NCBI GenBank assembly: GCA_945865325.1
Contig: CAMBFA010000003.1
Coordinates: 1 to 64,000, forward strand
DNA: 64,000 nt
Origin: Candidatus Kuenenia stuttgartensis
GTDB lineage: Bacteria; Planctomycetota; Planctomycetia; Pirellulales; UBA1268
Reading direction: 5' to 3'
Numbering within the stretch: position 1 is the first letter of the stretch; every line of letters starts with the position of its first letter. Below, in pieces: positions 44,835 through 54,556 of the stretch. The notes below the pieces were generated by a model. The model did no database searches and had not been told where the DNA came from. It saw nothing but the letters and a program-made list of their open reading frames with translations. Position numbers and translations under genes: made by a program.

Positions 44835-45962
44835 TCAGGAAAACGGGTTGCCGCGGGGAACGATCGGCCAGACGATGCGTTCGCCGGAGAGCCCCGACGC
44901 AAAGGCGGCGGCCGTCATTTCCACCGTTGTCTGGCCGGCGAACATCCCCGCCGTCGGCTCCCGGTCCTCGACGATCGCCGCGACGAGATCGGCAGCGGCC
45001 CGCCGCGCCCACGAAGCGCGCTCGGCGGTCCGATCGGCTTCCTCGACGGGGAGTCCGGCGCCGATCCCCTCGGGGCCGATCGGCAGCCAGGGAACCTCCT
45101 TGTCGACGCGCCACAGCGGCGCCTCGCGGAGATACGCGTGGGGAAGGTTGTCGGGGCGGATGTGGATCGCTCCCTTCGTGCCGACGAGGGTCAGGGAGAA
45201 GTTGGGCTGCTTCAGCCCGGCCTCGCGGACGCTGGCGAAGAACCCGACCGGTCCGTCGGCCAGCCCGTACATCGCCTCGACGGCATCGCCGGCGATCTCC
45301 CCGAGCCCCTCGGGGCCTTCGGTGGCATCCGCTGGCGTGATCGGCCTGCCGTCGCGCGTGATCGTGGCCTGGCACCAGCGGGGGGCCCCGCCAAGGTCGG
45401 CCATCATGTCGAGGACATGGCATCCGAGCACCCACAGATCCTCGCCGCCGCCACGCGCATCCTCTTTTCCGCGGCCCCGGAGCTCGAGGAGCCGGCCGAT
45501 ACGGCCATCTTCGACGAGATCGCGGACGACCGCGTAGGTGGGGCTGTGGCGGTTGACCATCGCCAGGGCGAGCTTCGTTCCCGAGGCCCGGCAGGCGGCG
45601 ATGACCGCGTCGGCCTCGGCGGCCGTGCGCACGAAGGGCTTCTCCAGAAAGATCCCCTCCACCCCCGCCTCCGCGGCGGCGATCGCCATCTCCGCATGGC
45701 AGTCGATGTGGCGCATGCAGAGCGAGACGATCTCCGGCTTGACCTCCGCCAGCATCGCGCGCCAGTCGCGGAATCCCAACGGGGGGTTCCCGGCAGCGCG
45801 GCCGAGCCGCTCGACGGCCTTGCCGAGGCCGTCGGCCGATTCGTCGGCCACGGCGACCAGCTCCGTCCCCTCGACCGCGGTCCACAGTTCGTCGATCGCG
45901 TGCCCCCAGTCGCCCCGTCCCGTCCTGCCGACGACCGCGACTCGCAGCGGTTGCGTTGTCAT
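44835..45962 (-). CDS. Gfo/Idh/MocA family oxidoreductase
   Basis: The 375-residue NAD(P)-dependent sugar oxidoreductase has an N-terminal Rossmann fold, RVAVVGRTGRGDWGHAIDEL, with an unusual insertion after VVGRTG in place of the usual GxGxxG. EKPF follows in GIFLEKPFVRTAAEAD, where the Lys is the catalytic residue. The C-terminal alpha/beta domain contains DLWVLGCHVLDMMADLGG. GGAGGGG lies 7 nt before the ATG at 45962, which supports that start. Family members oxidise or reduce free or nucleotide-linked sugars and polyols. The neighbouring esterase suggests carbohydrate degradation, but the substrate is unknown. Confidence 0.88.
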   Translation of the reverse strand: MTTQPLRVAVVGRTGRGDWGHAIDELWTAVEGTELVAVADESADGLGKAVERLGRAAGNPPLGFRDWRAMLAEVKPEIVSLCMRHIDCHAEMAIAAAEAGVEGIFLEKPFVRTAAEADAVIAACRASGTKLALAMVNRHSPTYAVVRDLVEDGRIGRLLELRGRGKEDARGGGEDLWVLGCHVLDMMADLGGAPRWCQATITRDGRPITPADATEGPEGLGEIAGDAVEAMYGLADGPVGFFASVREAGLKQPNFSLTLVGTKGAIHIRPDNLPHAYLREAPLWRVDKEVPWLPIGPEGIGAGLPVEEADRTAERASWARRAAADLVAAIVEDREPTAGMFAGQTTVEMTAAAFASGLSGERIVWPIVPRGNPFS

Positions 45963-46088
45963 TGTCTGACCCCTCCCACGATGTCGTCCCACTCACGCCC
46001 GCTGCTGCCACGGGCGGTCGGGAAGCGTATGATCCTCTCCGCCCCGCGGAAGTTGTAACACATGCCGCGCCTCGGAGGTGTCGCCACG

Positions 46089-47027
46089 ATGCCCTGCGAC
46101 CACGACCACCGCGACGGAACAGGCCACGGCGGCCACCGGCACTTCTCACCGGAGCGGCTCGACCGGGCGATGGCCATTGGCGTCGGTCTGAATGCGGCTT
46201 TCGTGCTCGTCGAGATCGCCGCCGGCCTGTGGGGGGGATCGCTGGCGCTGGTGGCCGATGCCGGTCACAATGCCGGCGACGTGGTCGGCCTCCTCCTGGC
46301 GTGGGGCGCCTCCCGCCTCGCCCGCCGCCCGCCGACCAACCGCTATACCTGGGGCTTCCGCCGATCGACGATCTACGCCGCCCTGGCCAACGCCTTGCTC
46401 CTGATCGTGGCCTGCGGCGGCATCCTCTGGGAGGCGATCCACCGCCTCCGTGATCCAGTCTCCGTGGCGGGGCCGTGGGTGGGGATCGTGGCCGCGGCCG
46501 GCGTCGTGATCAACACGCTGACAGCGCTCCTCTTCCTCCGCGGTTCGCACACCGACGCCAACGTCCGCGGGGCCTTCCTCCACATGGCGGCCGATGCCGC
46601 CGTCTCGGCCGGGGTGGTCGTGGCGGGGATCGTGATCGCGTTCACCGGGATCAACCGAATCGACCCACTGGTGGGGATCGCGATCACGGTGGCGATCCTC
46701 GCCGGCACCTGGGGATTGCTCCGCGAGAGCATCGATCTCGCCCTCGACGCCGTGCCGCGGGGAATCGAGCCGGCCGCCATCACCGACCTCCTCGCCGCGA
46801 TCCCGGGGGTCAGCGAGGTCCACGATCTCCACGTCTGGAATGCGAGCACCTCGGAGATCTCGTTGACGGTCCATCTTGTCGTTCCCGCACGGGATGGACA
46901 CGAGCGGGTGCTCGCCACGGCGTCGGACGATCTCCGCGCCCGCTTCGGCATCGCCCACACAACGATCCAACTGGAGTCCGAGGAGGCGTGCCGCTGCTGC
47001 CCGCAGAGACCCGCCGACAGCCTATGA
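46089..47027 (+). CDS. Cation diffusion facilitator (Zn/Co/Cd exporter)
   Basis: A 312-residue CDF transporter with six membrane helices. A His-rich N-terminus (CDHDHRDGTGHGGHRH) precedes TM1. The metal-site motifs in TM2 (DAGHNAGD) and TM5 (HMAADAAVSAG) give the H-x3-D/D-x3-D arrangement. The cytoplasmic C-terminal domain is present (GVSEVHDLHVWNASTSEISLTVHLVV), ending in CRCC. It exchanges divalent metal for protons at the inner membrane. The second Met (46089) is preferred because CGGAGG is about 10 nt upstream; an in-frame ATG at 46062 lacks one. Monocistronic, convergent with the WecA-like gene. Confidence 0.92.
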   Translation: MPCDHDHRDGTGHGGHRHFSPERLDRAMAIGVGLNAAFVLVEIAAGLWGGSLALVADAGHNAGDVVGLLLAWGASRLARRPPTNRYTWGFRRSTIYAALANALLLIVACGGILWEAIHRLRDPVSVAGPWVGIVAAAGVVINTLTALLFLRGSHTDANVRGAFLHMAADAAVSAGVVVAGIVIAFTGINRIDPLVGIAITVAILAGTWGLLRESIDLALDAVPRGIEPAAITDLLAAIPGVSEVHDLHVWNASTSEISLTVHLVVPARDGHERVLATASDDLRARFGIAHTTIQLESEEACRCCPQRPADSL

Positions 47028-47046
47028 GGATCAGCCGCCGGACCGA

Positions 47047-48192
47047 TCAGGCCACCGACCCACCGACCGTTGTGGTCGGGGCGACCTTCGCCGCCGGTGC
47101 CGCGGGGCAGAAGCGACGGAACCGCCACTCGGTCCAAGCCGTCAGCACCGCCGCCAGGAAGACGACGGTCAACGGCAGACAACGCCGAACGTCGGTCGGC
47201 ACGGATGGCTCGAGCATCATCCAGCCGGCGACCGACCCCGCCGCGGCCAGCAGTGCATAGAGCAGCGCGACGGCCGCGTGGCTGATCCCCGAACGAACCA
47301 AGCGGTGGAAGAGGAACTCGCGGTGCGGCACGAGTGGATTGTGACCCCCCCAGACCCGCCGGATCACCGTCAGAAGCGGGTCGTAGATGTAGGGCCAGGC
47401 CGCCATCGCCAGCGGCATGAAGTTCAGTTCCGTCGAACCGGTCACGTCAAACAGGGTCAAGGCGGCAAAGAAGGTCCCCAGGAACGCACTCCCGACGTCC
47501 CCCATGAACACCCGGGCCGGGGCCCAATTGAAGACGAGGAATCCGGCGGCGGCAGCGCCGACGAAGGACGACAGCAAAACGACCGGAAAGTCGCCGTCGG
47601 AGTACGAGATACCGACGAACCCGACCGCCACGGCCACCGCCGCAAGCGCCGCCATGCCATCCGACCCATCCATGAAGTTGAAGGCGTTGATGAACCCCAC
47701 GATCCACACGACGCTCAGCGGCCAGGCCAGCCAGCCGAAATCGATCAACGGCACCCCCGGCATGTTCAGCCCGCGGACCGGGCCGAGCACGGCCACAATC
47801 CCCGCCGCCACGCCGATCTGCACGACGAGCCGGAGGAGGGCCCGGAGCGGACGGATGTCGTCCCAGAAGCCGACGATGGCGATGATGAAACTGGGGAGGA
47901 TGACGCCCAGGGCCACCGGGAGGGCATAGAACGGCCAGCGGAAACAGACCGCCGTCGAGGCCAGGCAACAGGTCAACACCAGGGCTATCCCCCCGCCCCG
48001 GGCGGTGGGAAGTGAGTGGGCGCTGCGATCACTCGGCACGTCGACCAGACGCAACCGCGTCGCGAGGAGAATCATCACATCGACGAGCACGGCCGTGACG
48101 ACAAACACCACGAGGGCCAGGCCTGGCCAGAGGATCGACTCGAGCGAGTCGAGCGTCGGGAACAGTGGTTCCAGCGCCGGGGGTGGGTTCAC
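47047..48192 (-). CDS. Polyprenyl-phosphate GlcNAc/QuiNAc-1-phosphate transferase (WecA/WbpL-like)
   Basis: A 381-residue polytopic phosphoglycosyl transferase with about eleven helices. Family motifs: VDVPSDRSAHSLPTARGGGIAL in the first cytoplasmic loop, GFWDDIRPL, the catalytic NAFNFMDGSDGMA (Asp-Asp pair) and VFMGDVGSAFLG, then the HREFLFHRL loop. It moves a HexNAc-1-phosphate from UDP-sugar to undecaprenyl phosphate. Its ATG overlaps the stop of the dehydratase gene upstream (4 bp), the same dehydratase-transferase pairing as WbpM-WbpL in Pseudomonas. It is a second, mechanistically different initiating enzyme beside the PglC-like one at 28.5 kb. Confidence 0.92.
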   Translation of the reverse strand: MNPPPALEPLFPTLDSLESILWPGLALVVFVVTAVLVDVMILLATRLRLVDVPSDRSAHSLPTARGGGIALVLTCCLASTAVCFRWPFYALPVALGVILPSFIIAIVGFWDDIRPLRALLRLVVQIGVAAGIVAVLGPVRGLNMPGVPLIDFGWLAWPLSVVWIVGFINAFNFMDGSDGMAALAAVAVAVGFVGISYSDGDFPVVLLSSFVGAAAAGFLVFNWAPARVFMGDVGSAFLGTFFAALTLFDVTGSTELNFMPLAMAAWPYIYDPLLTVIRRVWGGHNPLVPHREFLFHRLVRSGISHAAVALLYALLAAAGSVAGWMMLEPSVPTDVRRCLPLTVVFLAAVLTAWTEWRFRRFCPAAPAAKVAPTTTVGGSVA

Positions 48193-50153
48193 GACCGCGA
48201 CTCCCGCGGATCATCATCCTCACGCAGCGGCGCAGTCCCCACCGAGGAAGCCATGCATTCCAGCGCCGCGATCTCCATCAGCACCCCGCGGGCGGCATCG
48301 GGGCCATCGCCGAGGATCGCGGCCTTGAGATCGCCGAGCCACTGACGGACCTCGGCCAGCGGGCGGCTGGGACGGAAGACCTGGAACACAAGACCACCCC
48401 CAACCGAATGCCTGATCTCGTCGTCGAAAAATAGCTCCTCGGCGAGCTTCTCCCCGTCGCGGAGGCTACCGAAGCGGATCTCGACATCCTCCCTCGGCAC
48501 GCGCATCACGTACGCCAGGCTGTTGACGAGCTCGACGATCTTGACCGGCTCGCCCATGTCGAGGACGAACGTCCCGCTCCCTCCGGCCAACGCCCCGGCT
48601 CCCAGTGAGAGACAGGCGGCATCGGACGCCGTGAGGAATCGCCGTGCCACGTCGGGATGGGTGACAGTGATCGGCTGGCGGCGGACGAGTTGGCGGGTGA
48701 AGATCGGCACGGCGGTCCCGCTGGAGCCGATGACGTTCCCGAATCGTACGACCACGAACTTCGTCGTTGAGCCCTCGCCGAGCGACTGGAAGAACCGCTC
48801 TGCGACGAGCTTCGAGGCCCCCATCACCCCCGTCGGGTTGACGGCCTTGTCGGTCGAGAGGGCGACAAACGTCTCCACGCCGTGGGCCTCAGCGAGGTCG
48901 GCAAGTGCCGCCGTGGCGAGGATGTTGTTCTCGATCGCCTCCACGGGGTGCCCCTGGAGCATCGGCACGTGCTTGTAGCCGGCGGCGTGGACGACGATCG
49001 CCGGCCGGTGGCTCTGGAAAACATCCTCCAGCCGCTCCGTGTCGTGGATGTCGACGAGGCAGAGAACGAGGCCGATCTCCCCCTCCCCGAACGCGGCGGC
49101 CCGCTCCTGCAACTCCCGATGGATTTCGAAAAGGCTGCATTCCGACCGGTCGACCAGCAGGATCCGAGCTGGACGGAGCGTCACGAGGAGCCGGCAGATC
49201 TCGGCACCGATCGCTCCACCGGCGCCGGTGACCATGACTGTCTTGTCATGCACCCAGGAGGCGAGCCGAGGGCCGTGCGCGGACGCCGTCGGATCGGGGA
49301 GTGTGACGAGGTCGCGCAGTTCCACGCCGCGCACGCGGACGTCGGCGTCGGCCTCCTCGCCGCACGGCTCGGCGATCACCACGCGGACACCGATCGCGGT
49401 GCAGGCCTCGCAGATCCGCCGCAGCCGGCGGCCGAACACGCTCCCGGAGCGGACGATGACATCGGTCACACGCAACCGCTGGGCGCAGGCGGCGACATGG
49501 TCGATGCCACCGATCACGCGGGCGACGGCCGTTCGGGAGCCATGTCGGGTGGGATCGTCATCGAGCAGACCCGACACGAAATACCCCCCGCGCTTCGCCG
49601 ACATCAACTGGGCGGCGATCGCCAACCCCTGCGGTGAGCCATCGATGACGAGGGCATTGCGCTGATGGCCGACCGGCTCGGCGGGCATCAACTCTTCGTA
49701 GATGCTCCGCGCCGCCGCCTGGAGGCCACCGACGGCGAGGAGGGTGAAGGCCCAATCGAGGAGGAGGACGGTCCGGGGAATCTGGATCCAGCCCAGCCGC
49801 AGCGTGGTGAAGTAGTAATTGGCCGCCACGAGAACCAGCAGGCAGGTGGTCGTGGCCCGGACCAGGATGCTCAAATCCGCGAAGCGGATCGTGCGGAGCG
49901 ACCGGTGGCAGATGCCGCGGGTGTAAAAGACGAACAGCTTCACAAGCACGACCCAGCCGATCGTGCGGACGATCGTCGCTGCGTCGCTCCCCCGGAGGAG
50001 AAGCTCGCTGCGGGTGAAGTAGGCTGCCAGGTAGGTCAACCCGAAGACGAGGGCGAGGCAGCCTGCCGTGACGATCGCCTCGCGCGTTGGCGCGACCGAT
50101 CGGAGCCAGATGCGGAAGGCCGAAGCGGCGGCAGCGATGAGCGTGAGCGGCAT
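48189..50153 (-). CDS. Membrane UDP-sugar 4,6-dehydratase (WbpM/FlaA1/CapD family), copy 2
   Basis: This 654-residue paralogue of the dehydratase at 30458 has N-terminal membrane helices (IVTAGCLALVFGLTYLAAYF, TIGWVVLVKLFVFY, TTTCLLVLVAANYYFTTL), a degenerate first Rossmann domain, and then the catalytic SDR. Its motifs are VMVTGAGGAIGAEICRLLV, HAAGYKHVPMLQGHP and LSTDKAVNPTGVMGASK. It would generate a 4-keto-6-deoxy-HexNAc for the WecA/WbpL-like enzyme encoded directly downstream (ATGA overlap). The two copies align end to end but differ strongly in the N-terminal half, so this is old divergence rather than a recent duplication. Confidence 0.92.
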   Translation of the reverse strand: MPLTLIAAAASAFRIWLRSVAPTREAIVTAGCLALVFGLTYLAAYFTRSELLLRGSDAATIVRTIGWVVLVKLFVFYTRGICHRSLRTIRFADLSILVRATTTCLLVLVAANYYFTTLRLGWIQIPRTVLLLDWAFTLLAVGGLQAAARSIYEELMPAEPVGHQRNALVIDGSPQGLAIAAQLMSAKRGGYFVSGLLDDDPTRHGSRTAVARVIGGIDHVAACAQRLRVTDVIVRSGSVFGRRLRRICEACTAIGVRVVIAEPCGEEADADVRVRGVELRDLVTLPDPTASAHGPRLASWVHDKTVMVTGAGGAIGAEICRLLVTLRPARILLVDRSECSLFEIHRELQERAAAFGEGEIGLVLCLVDIHDTERLEDVFQSHRPAIVVHAAGYKHVPMLQGHPVEAIENNILATAALADLAEAHGVETFVALSTDKAVNPTGVMGASKLVAERFFQSLGEGSTTKFVVVRFGNVIGSSGTAVPIFTRQLVRRQPITVTHPDVARRFLTASDAACLSLGAGALAGGSGTFVLDMGEPVKIVELVNSLAYVMRVPREDVEIRFGSLRDGEKLAEELFFDDEIRHSVGGGLVFQVFRPSRPLAEVRQWLGDLKAAILGDGPDAARGVLMEIAALECMASSVGTAPLREDDDPRESRS

Positions 50154-50411
50154 GGATCGGATCGCAGGCCGGGGGCTGCCCGGCTCCTCGTCTGGCTCGC
50201 TCGTCTGGCTCGGACACGGACCGCTGTCGGGAGCGACGGATGACGCTGGCCCGTATCCTAAGGCTTCGTAAGGATCGGTCCCAAGCGGGCAAAAGTCCAG
50301 CCGCCCTGCCGGGGGACTTCCCCCACATCAAGGGGATTCACACGATCTCGCCAGCGCGATTGCGACGGCTGGGAAGATTGGCCGGGGACGCGGCCCGGGG
50401 CGCCCCACGGC

Positions 50412-51938
50412 TCATCGATCGGCCCTCCCCGCTGGGGTCTTGGCGCGGGCCACAATACCAGCCAGCATCCCACCGAAGATCAGCTCGTGGAGCGGCCAGA
50501 TGGCATACCAGTAGGCCAGGCCGCCGAGGCCCCGCGGGTCGAAGACGGCCGTCTGGTGGATCGTCACCATGCCCCCGTCGGTGAGGCCCGGATCCCGGCG
50601 GACCACCTCATATTCCAGCCAGCCGCGGCCGGGGAGCAGCATCTCCGCCACGAGCCGGATCCGACGCGGTGGATCGCACGCCTCCACCCGCCAGCAGTCG
50701 AGGACATCCCCGGCGACAAGGCGGTCGGGATCGCGGCGACCCCGTCCCATCCCCGGGCCCCCTAGGATCCGATCGACCCAGCCCCGCAACTGCCAGAGCC
50801 ACTCGTGCCCGTACCAGCCGTGCGGGCCGCCGATCCGCTCGATGGCGGCAAAAGCTCGCTCGGGCGCGACATCGACGGTGGCATGGCGATGATCGACGAG
50901 CCGTGGCCCCTCGAAGTGCCCGCCATACCGGCGTGGCAGTTCCTCGGCATCGGCGATGTCGGCCCACCGCCGCCCCTCGAAAACGGCGTCCTCCCGGGCC
51001 ATCGCGTCGCGCACCGCCACCGCCAGCGACTTCGGCCGGATCGGAAAATCGTCGCGGGCGGTCCGATCGGTGACGACGGTCGGGTTTTTCAGCCCGTCGA
51101 TCAGCTTCCGACCGACCTTCGAATAACGCGGTGTGACCAGCGCCAGCCAGAGGCTCGAAAGCCGAGGCGTGAGCACCGGCACCGGAATCAGAAGACGGCG
51201 GAGCCCGCGCTGCCGGGCATACTCCCGCATGATGTCGCCGTACGAGACTCGGTCGGGGCCACCGATGCCATAGATCCTCGACCCCTTCCCCACCGGCCCG
51301 GTGGGGAGGTCGGCCGCCGCCACGAGGTAGGCGACGACGTCGTCGACGGCGATCGGCTGGGTGGCGGTCGCGAGCCACGCCGGGCAGATCATCACCGGCA
51401 GCCGCTCGACGAGGGTCCGCACGAGGTCGAAGGAGAAGCTCCCTGCCCCGATCACGATCGAGGCCCGGAGCTCGACCACCTCGACTCCCGTTCCCCGGAG
51501 GATCGCCCCGACTTCGTGCCGGCTGCGAAGATGGGCCGAGAGCCGGTCGTCCTCGGCGCCCAGGCCGCCGAGGTAGACGATCCGCGACACCCCGGCTCCC
51601 CGCGCTGCCTCGGCAAAACGCTCCGCGGCGAGTCGGTCGGCGCGTTCGAAATCGACCCCCTGGTCCATCGAATGGACGAGCCAATAGGCGACCTCGACCC
51701 CAGCGCAGGCCTCGACCAGCGCGGCCGGGTCGGACGCATCCCCGACAACGACGCTGACGCGCGACCGGAGCGCTGCGGCCGGGGGGCCAACCGCTGCCCC
51801 GGCGTCGAGGCGATCGAGGATCTCATCGAGCTTGCCCGCCTTGCGGACGAGGCAGCGAACCTCATGCCCACGCTCGAGAAGCGCCCCGAGGAGACAGCTC
51901 CCCACGTAGCCCGTGGCGCCAGTGAGGAGGATGTTCAT
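50412..51938 (-). CDS. SDR NAD-binding protein with C-terminal DUF2867 domain
   Basis: A 508-residue two-domain protein. The N-terminal atypical SDR (residues 1-330) starts MNILLTGATGYVGSCLLGALLERGHEVRCLVR and contains YWLVHSMDQG and GVSRIVYLGGLGAE. The C-terminal DUF2867 region (HATVDVAPERAFAAIERIGGPHGWYGHEWLWQLRGWVDRILGGPGMGRGRRD) resembles a START/polyketide-cyclase-like fold. The usual SDR YxxxK pair is not evident, so it may bind NAD(P) without classical catalysis. Function is not established. It is a lone gene between two intergenic gaps of 258 and 93 bp. Confidence 0.83.
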   Translation of the reverse strand: MNILLTGATGYVGSCLLGALLERGHEVRCLVRKAGKLDEILDRLDAGAAVGPPAAALRSRVSVVVGDASDPAALVEACAGVEVAYWLVHSMDQGVDFERADRLAAERFAEAARGAGVSRIVYLGGLGAEDDRLSAHLRSRHEVGAILRGTGVEVVELRASIVIGAGSFSFDLVRTLVERLPVMICPAWLATATQPIAVDDVVAYLVAAADLPTGPVGKGSRIYGIGGPDRVSYGDIMREYARQRGLRRLLIPVPVLTPRLSSLWLALVTPRYSKVGRKLIDGLKNPTVVTDRTARDDFPIRPKSLAVAVRDAMAREDAVFEGRRWADIADAEELPRRYGGHFEGPRLVDHRHATVDVAPERAFAAIERIGGPHGWYGHEWLWQLRGWVDRILGGPGMGRGRRDPDRLVAGDVLDCWRVEACDPPRRIRLVAEMLLPGRGWLEYEVVRRDPGLTDGGMVTIHQTAVFDPRGLGGLAYWYAIWPLHELIFGGMLAGIVARAKTPAGRADR

Positions 51939-52031
51939 GGAACGACCGATCGTTTCCGCGGCGTTGCGTAACGGGCGACGAACAGGCCACTTCGGGCGCC
52001 CGTTCCCGGGCGTGGAGCCCCTGAAATCAGA

Positions 52032-52889
52032 TCATGGCTCGTCTGTTTCGAAGGCCCGGTCCATGAGCTTCGGATCGCCGGTCTTGAGGCCATAGAGAAA
52101 CCAGCGCTGCCGCTGTTGGCTCGTGCCGTGAGTGAAGGCATCGGGAACGACATACCCTTGAGCCTGCTTTTGGATCTTATCGTCGCCGATCGCGGCCGCG
52201 GCATTGACGGCGTCGAGGATGTCCTGCTCGTCGAGGATCCCCGCGTAGCGGGCCTCGTGATGGGCCCAGACACCGGCGAGGAAGTCGGCCTGGAGCTCCA
52301 TCCGCACCGAGAGCTTGTTGTAGTCGCGTTCCGATAGCTGCTTCCGCATCGCCTGCACCTTGGTGCTGATGCCGAGTTGGTTTTGGATGTGGTGGCCGAT
52401 CTCGTGGGCGATGACGTAGGCTTGGGCAAACTCGCCCGGGGCGCCGAACCGCTGCTTCAGCTCGTCATAGAACGCAAGGTCGATGTAGACCTTCTTGTCC
52501 ATCGGGCAGTAGAAGGGGCCGGCTGAGGCACTGGCCATCCCGCAGCCGCTTTGCACCTGACCGGTGAACATGACGAGCTTGGCGGGAACGTAGCGCCCCT
52601 CGAAGTTCGGCGGGAAGAGCTTCGTCCACACATCCTCGTTCTCGGCGAGGATCGTCTTGATGAAGCGGGCCCCGGCGTCGTTGGCCGGTTGCTTCTGCGC
52701 CTGGGCCTGCGGCTGCGGCGCCGGGGCGAGGCCACGGGAAATGCCCATCGCCTTTTGGGGATCGACCCCGAGGAACATCAGGCCGACCATGAGGAGGAGC
52801 GCGAACAGGCCCCCGCCAACCATCGCCGGGGCGCCAATCCCACGCCGATCCTCGACGTTCTCACTCTGCCGACGACCTTCCCAACGCAT
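52032..52889 (-). CDS. Membrane-anchored neutral zinc metallopeptidase (YpfJ family)
   Basis: About 285 residues. One N-terminal transmembrane helix (VGGGLFALLLMVGLMFLGV) is followed by a low-complexity linker and the putative neutral zinc metallopeptidase domain. Family landmarks are MRWEGRRQSENVEDRRG at the start, GQVQSGCGMASASAGPFYCP, YIDLAFYDEL, and the zinc motif AYVIAHEIGHHIQ with a downstream ELQADFLAGVWAH that provides the third ligand. The ATG at 52889 with nearby GGAAG is chosen; the open frame upstream is not part of the family. The catalytic domain is predicted periplasmic. Physiological substrate unknown. Confidence 0.92.
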   Translation of the reverse strand: MRWEGRRQSENVEDRRGIGAPAMVGGGLFALLLMVGLMFLGVDPQKAMGISRGLAPAPQPQAQAQKQPANDAGARFIKTILAENEDVWTKLFPPNFEGRYVPAKLVMFTGQVQSGCGMASASAGPFYCPMDKKVYIDLAFYDELKQRFGAPGEFAQAYVIAHEIGHHIQNQLGISTKVQAMRKQLSERDYNKLSVRMELQADFLAGVWAHHEARYAGILDEQDILDAVNAAAAIGDDKIQKQAQGYVVPDAFTHGTSQQRQRWFLYGLKTGDPKLMDRAFETDEP

Positions 52890-53083
52890 CTTCCTGCTTC
52901 TCCACTTCGGGGAACCGGGGGGACTTTGGACCGCGGAGCGGCCCGAAAAATAATTTAGCAGATCGGGCCGCCCGCGACAGCCAACCGACTCCCGACGGGG
53001 GCCACGCCGCGCGGGGTGAATGGCCCCCGCTCTACGGCCCTCCGGCCACCGTGGTTCAGGGCGAAATCCCCCCCGACCAGCGA

Positions 53084-54490
53084 TCACTCCGGCAGTGGCT
53101 TGCCGTTGGTTTCCGGGGCGAAGGGGAGGACCGCGAGCCCGAGAAGGAAAACACTGCACATGACGATCCCCGCCGGCCGCATCGGCTCAGGGGATCCGGC
53201 AAACACGCCCGAGGTCAGCTGGCCGAGAAGGAACGGCCCCCCGGCGGCGATGAACCGGCCGACGTTGTAGCAGAAGCTCGTGCCGGTGCTCCGCAGCCGA
53301 GTCGGGAACAGCTCCGGCAGATAGATCGCGTAGCCGGCGAACAGCGACAGCTGGCAGAAGCCCATGATCGGCAGCATCCACCAGATGTCGGAGGGCTTCG
53401 AGAGAAACCTGAAGACCATCGCCGTGGAGAGCATCGCAGCGACCAGTGCCAGGGCGAAGAAGGGCTTGCGGCCGATCCGCTGGCAGACCCGTGCCGCCAG
53501 CATCATGGAGGCAAATGCCCCCACCTGGATCATCATCGACGAGAGCCCGACATACTTGCCGAGCTTTCCGGCTAGAGCCGCCCCCTCGAGCCCTTCGGCG
53601 ATGAACTGCTTTTGGAACACACTGCGGACGAGATCGAGCGAGAAGAAGGCGATCCCCCACAGGCCGATCACCCCCGAGCAGGCCAGGAGCATGCCGACGA
53701 TCGCGTTTTTCCGCCAGCGCGGATCGGCAAACAGGGCGCCGTAGCCCCCCAGGGCCGTGCCCGTGCTCTCCGCCTGGGCCTTCATCGCCTGCCAGCGCTC
53801 CGGTTCCTTCAGCCTGGAGCGGATGACCAGCGCCAGCACGGCCGGGAGGGCCCCGATGACAAACTTCCACCGCCACGGCTCCCAGCCGGCGAGCTTGCTT
53901 GAGTGGGCGAGGATCTGCAGTTCTCCCAGGCCGATGCCGATCGACGCGGCGAGGAAGTTCCCCACCGCGGAGAGGGCCTGGAGGAGCCCGAGGGCGTGCG
54001 GCCGGGCCCGGTCGGGCATCACCTCGGCAACCAGCGCCACGCCGACGGCAAACTCCCCGCCCACCCCCAGCCCGGTGATGAATCGATAAAAGGCGAAATC
54101 CCAAAACCCGGTCGAGAGCGCGGAGAGTCCGGTGCACAGCGAGTAGATGACGATCGTGATCATCATCGTTTTGGCGCGGCCATAGCGATCGCCGACGACG
54201 CCGAAGATCAGACCGCCGGTGGCCCAGCCGAGGAGGAAAATGCAGGTGGCAAGGCCGCCATAGTAAGCGACGTCCTTCGGATCGGCTGCCGCACCGCCGA
54301 CAGCCAGCAGCGTTTCCATCGCCGGCTTGCGGGCGAGATTGAAGAGCTGCTGGTCGAGGCAATCAAACAGCCACCCCAGTGCCGCCACCACGAGGACGAA
54401 CCAGTGATAGCGGGTCATCCCGGTCCACCACGGCTGGCCGTCGTTAGGAATCGTGGTCCCCGACGAGTCGAAGTGGGGTAGATCTGCCAT
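53084..54490 (-). CDS. MFS transporter
   Basis: A 468-residue transporter with twelve membrane helices. The motif after TM2 is GVVGDRYGRAKTMM, and between TM4 and TM5 lies RFITGLGVGGEFAVGVALVAEVMPDRAR, which places it in the sugar/metabolite:proton symporter branch (aromatic acid or sialic acid transporter-like). It lies last in an operon with a sugar isomerase/epimerase and a Gfo/Idh/MocA oxidoreductase, so a sugar or polyol is the likely substrate. The ATG at 54490 lacks a clear Shine-Dalgarno but gives the usual N-terminal cytoplasmic tail. Confidence 0.88.
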   Translation of the reverse strand: MADLPHFDSSGTTIPNDGQPWWTGMTRYHWFVLVVAALGWLFDCLDQQLFNLARKPAMETLLAVGGAAADPKDVAYYGGLATCIFLLGWATGGLIFGVVGDRYGRAKTMMITIVIYSLCTGLSALSTGFWDFAFYRFITGLGVGGEFAVGVALVAEVMPDRARPHALGLLQALSAVGNFLAASIGIGLGELQILAHSSKLAGWEPWRWKFVIGALPAVLALVIRSRLKEPERWQAMKAQAESTGTALGGYGALFADPRWRKNAIVGMLLACSGVIGLWGIAFFSLDLVRSVFQKQFIAEGLEGAALAGKLGKYVGLSSMMIQVGAFASMMLAARVCQRIGRKPFFALALVAAMLSTAMVFRFLSKPSDIWWMLPIMGFCQLSLFAGYAIYLPELFPTRLRSTGTSFCYNVGRFIAAGGPFLLGQLTSGVFAGSPEPMRPAGIVMCSVFLLGLAVLPFAPETNGKPLPE

Positions 54491-54556
54491 GGAGGTTGAT
54501 CCCGGGGAGGAGGGGCGGAGGAACGAAGGAATCGGGCCCGGCGGCGAGCCGATGGC

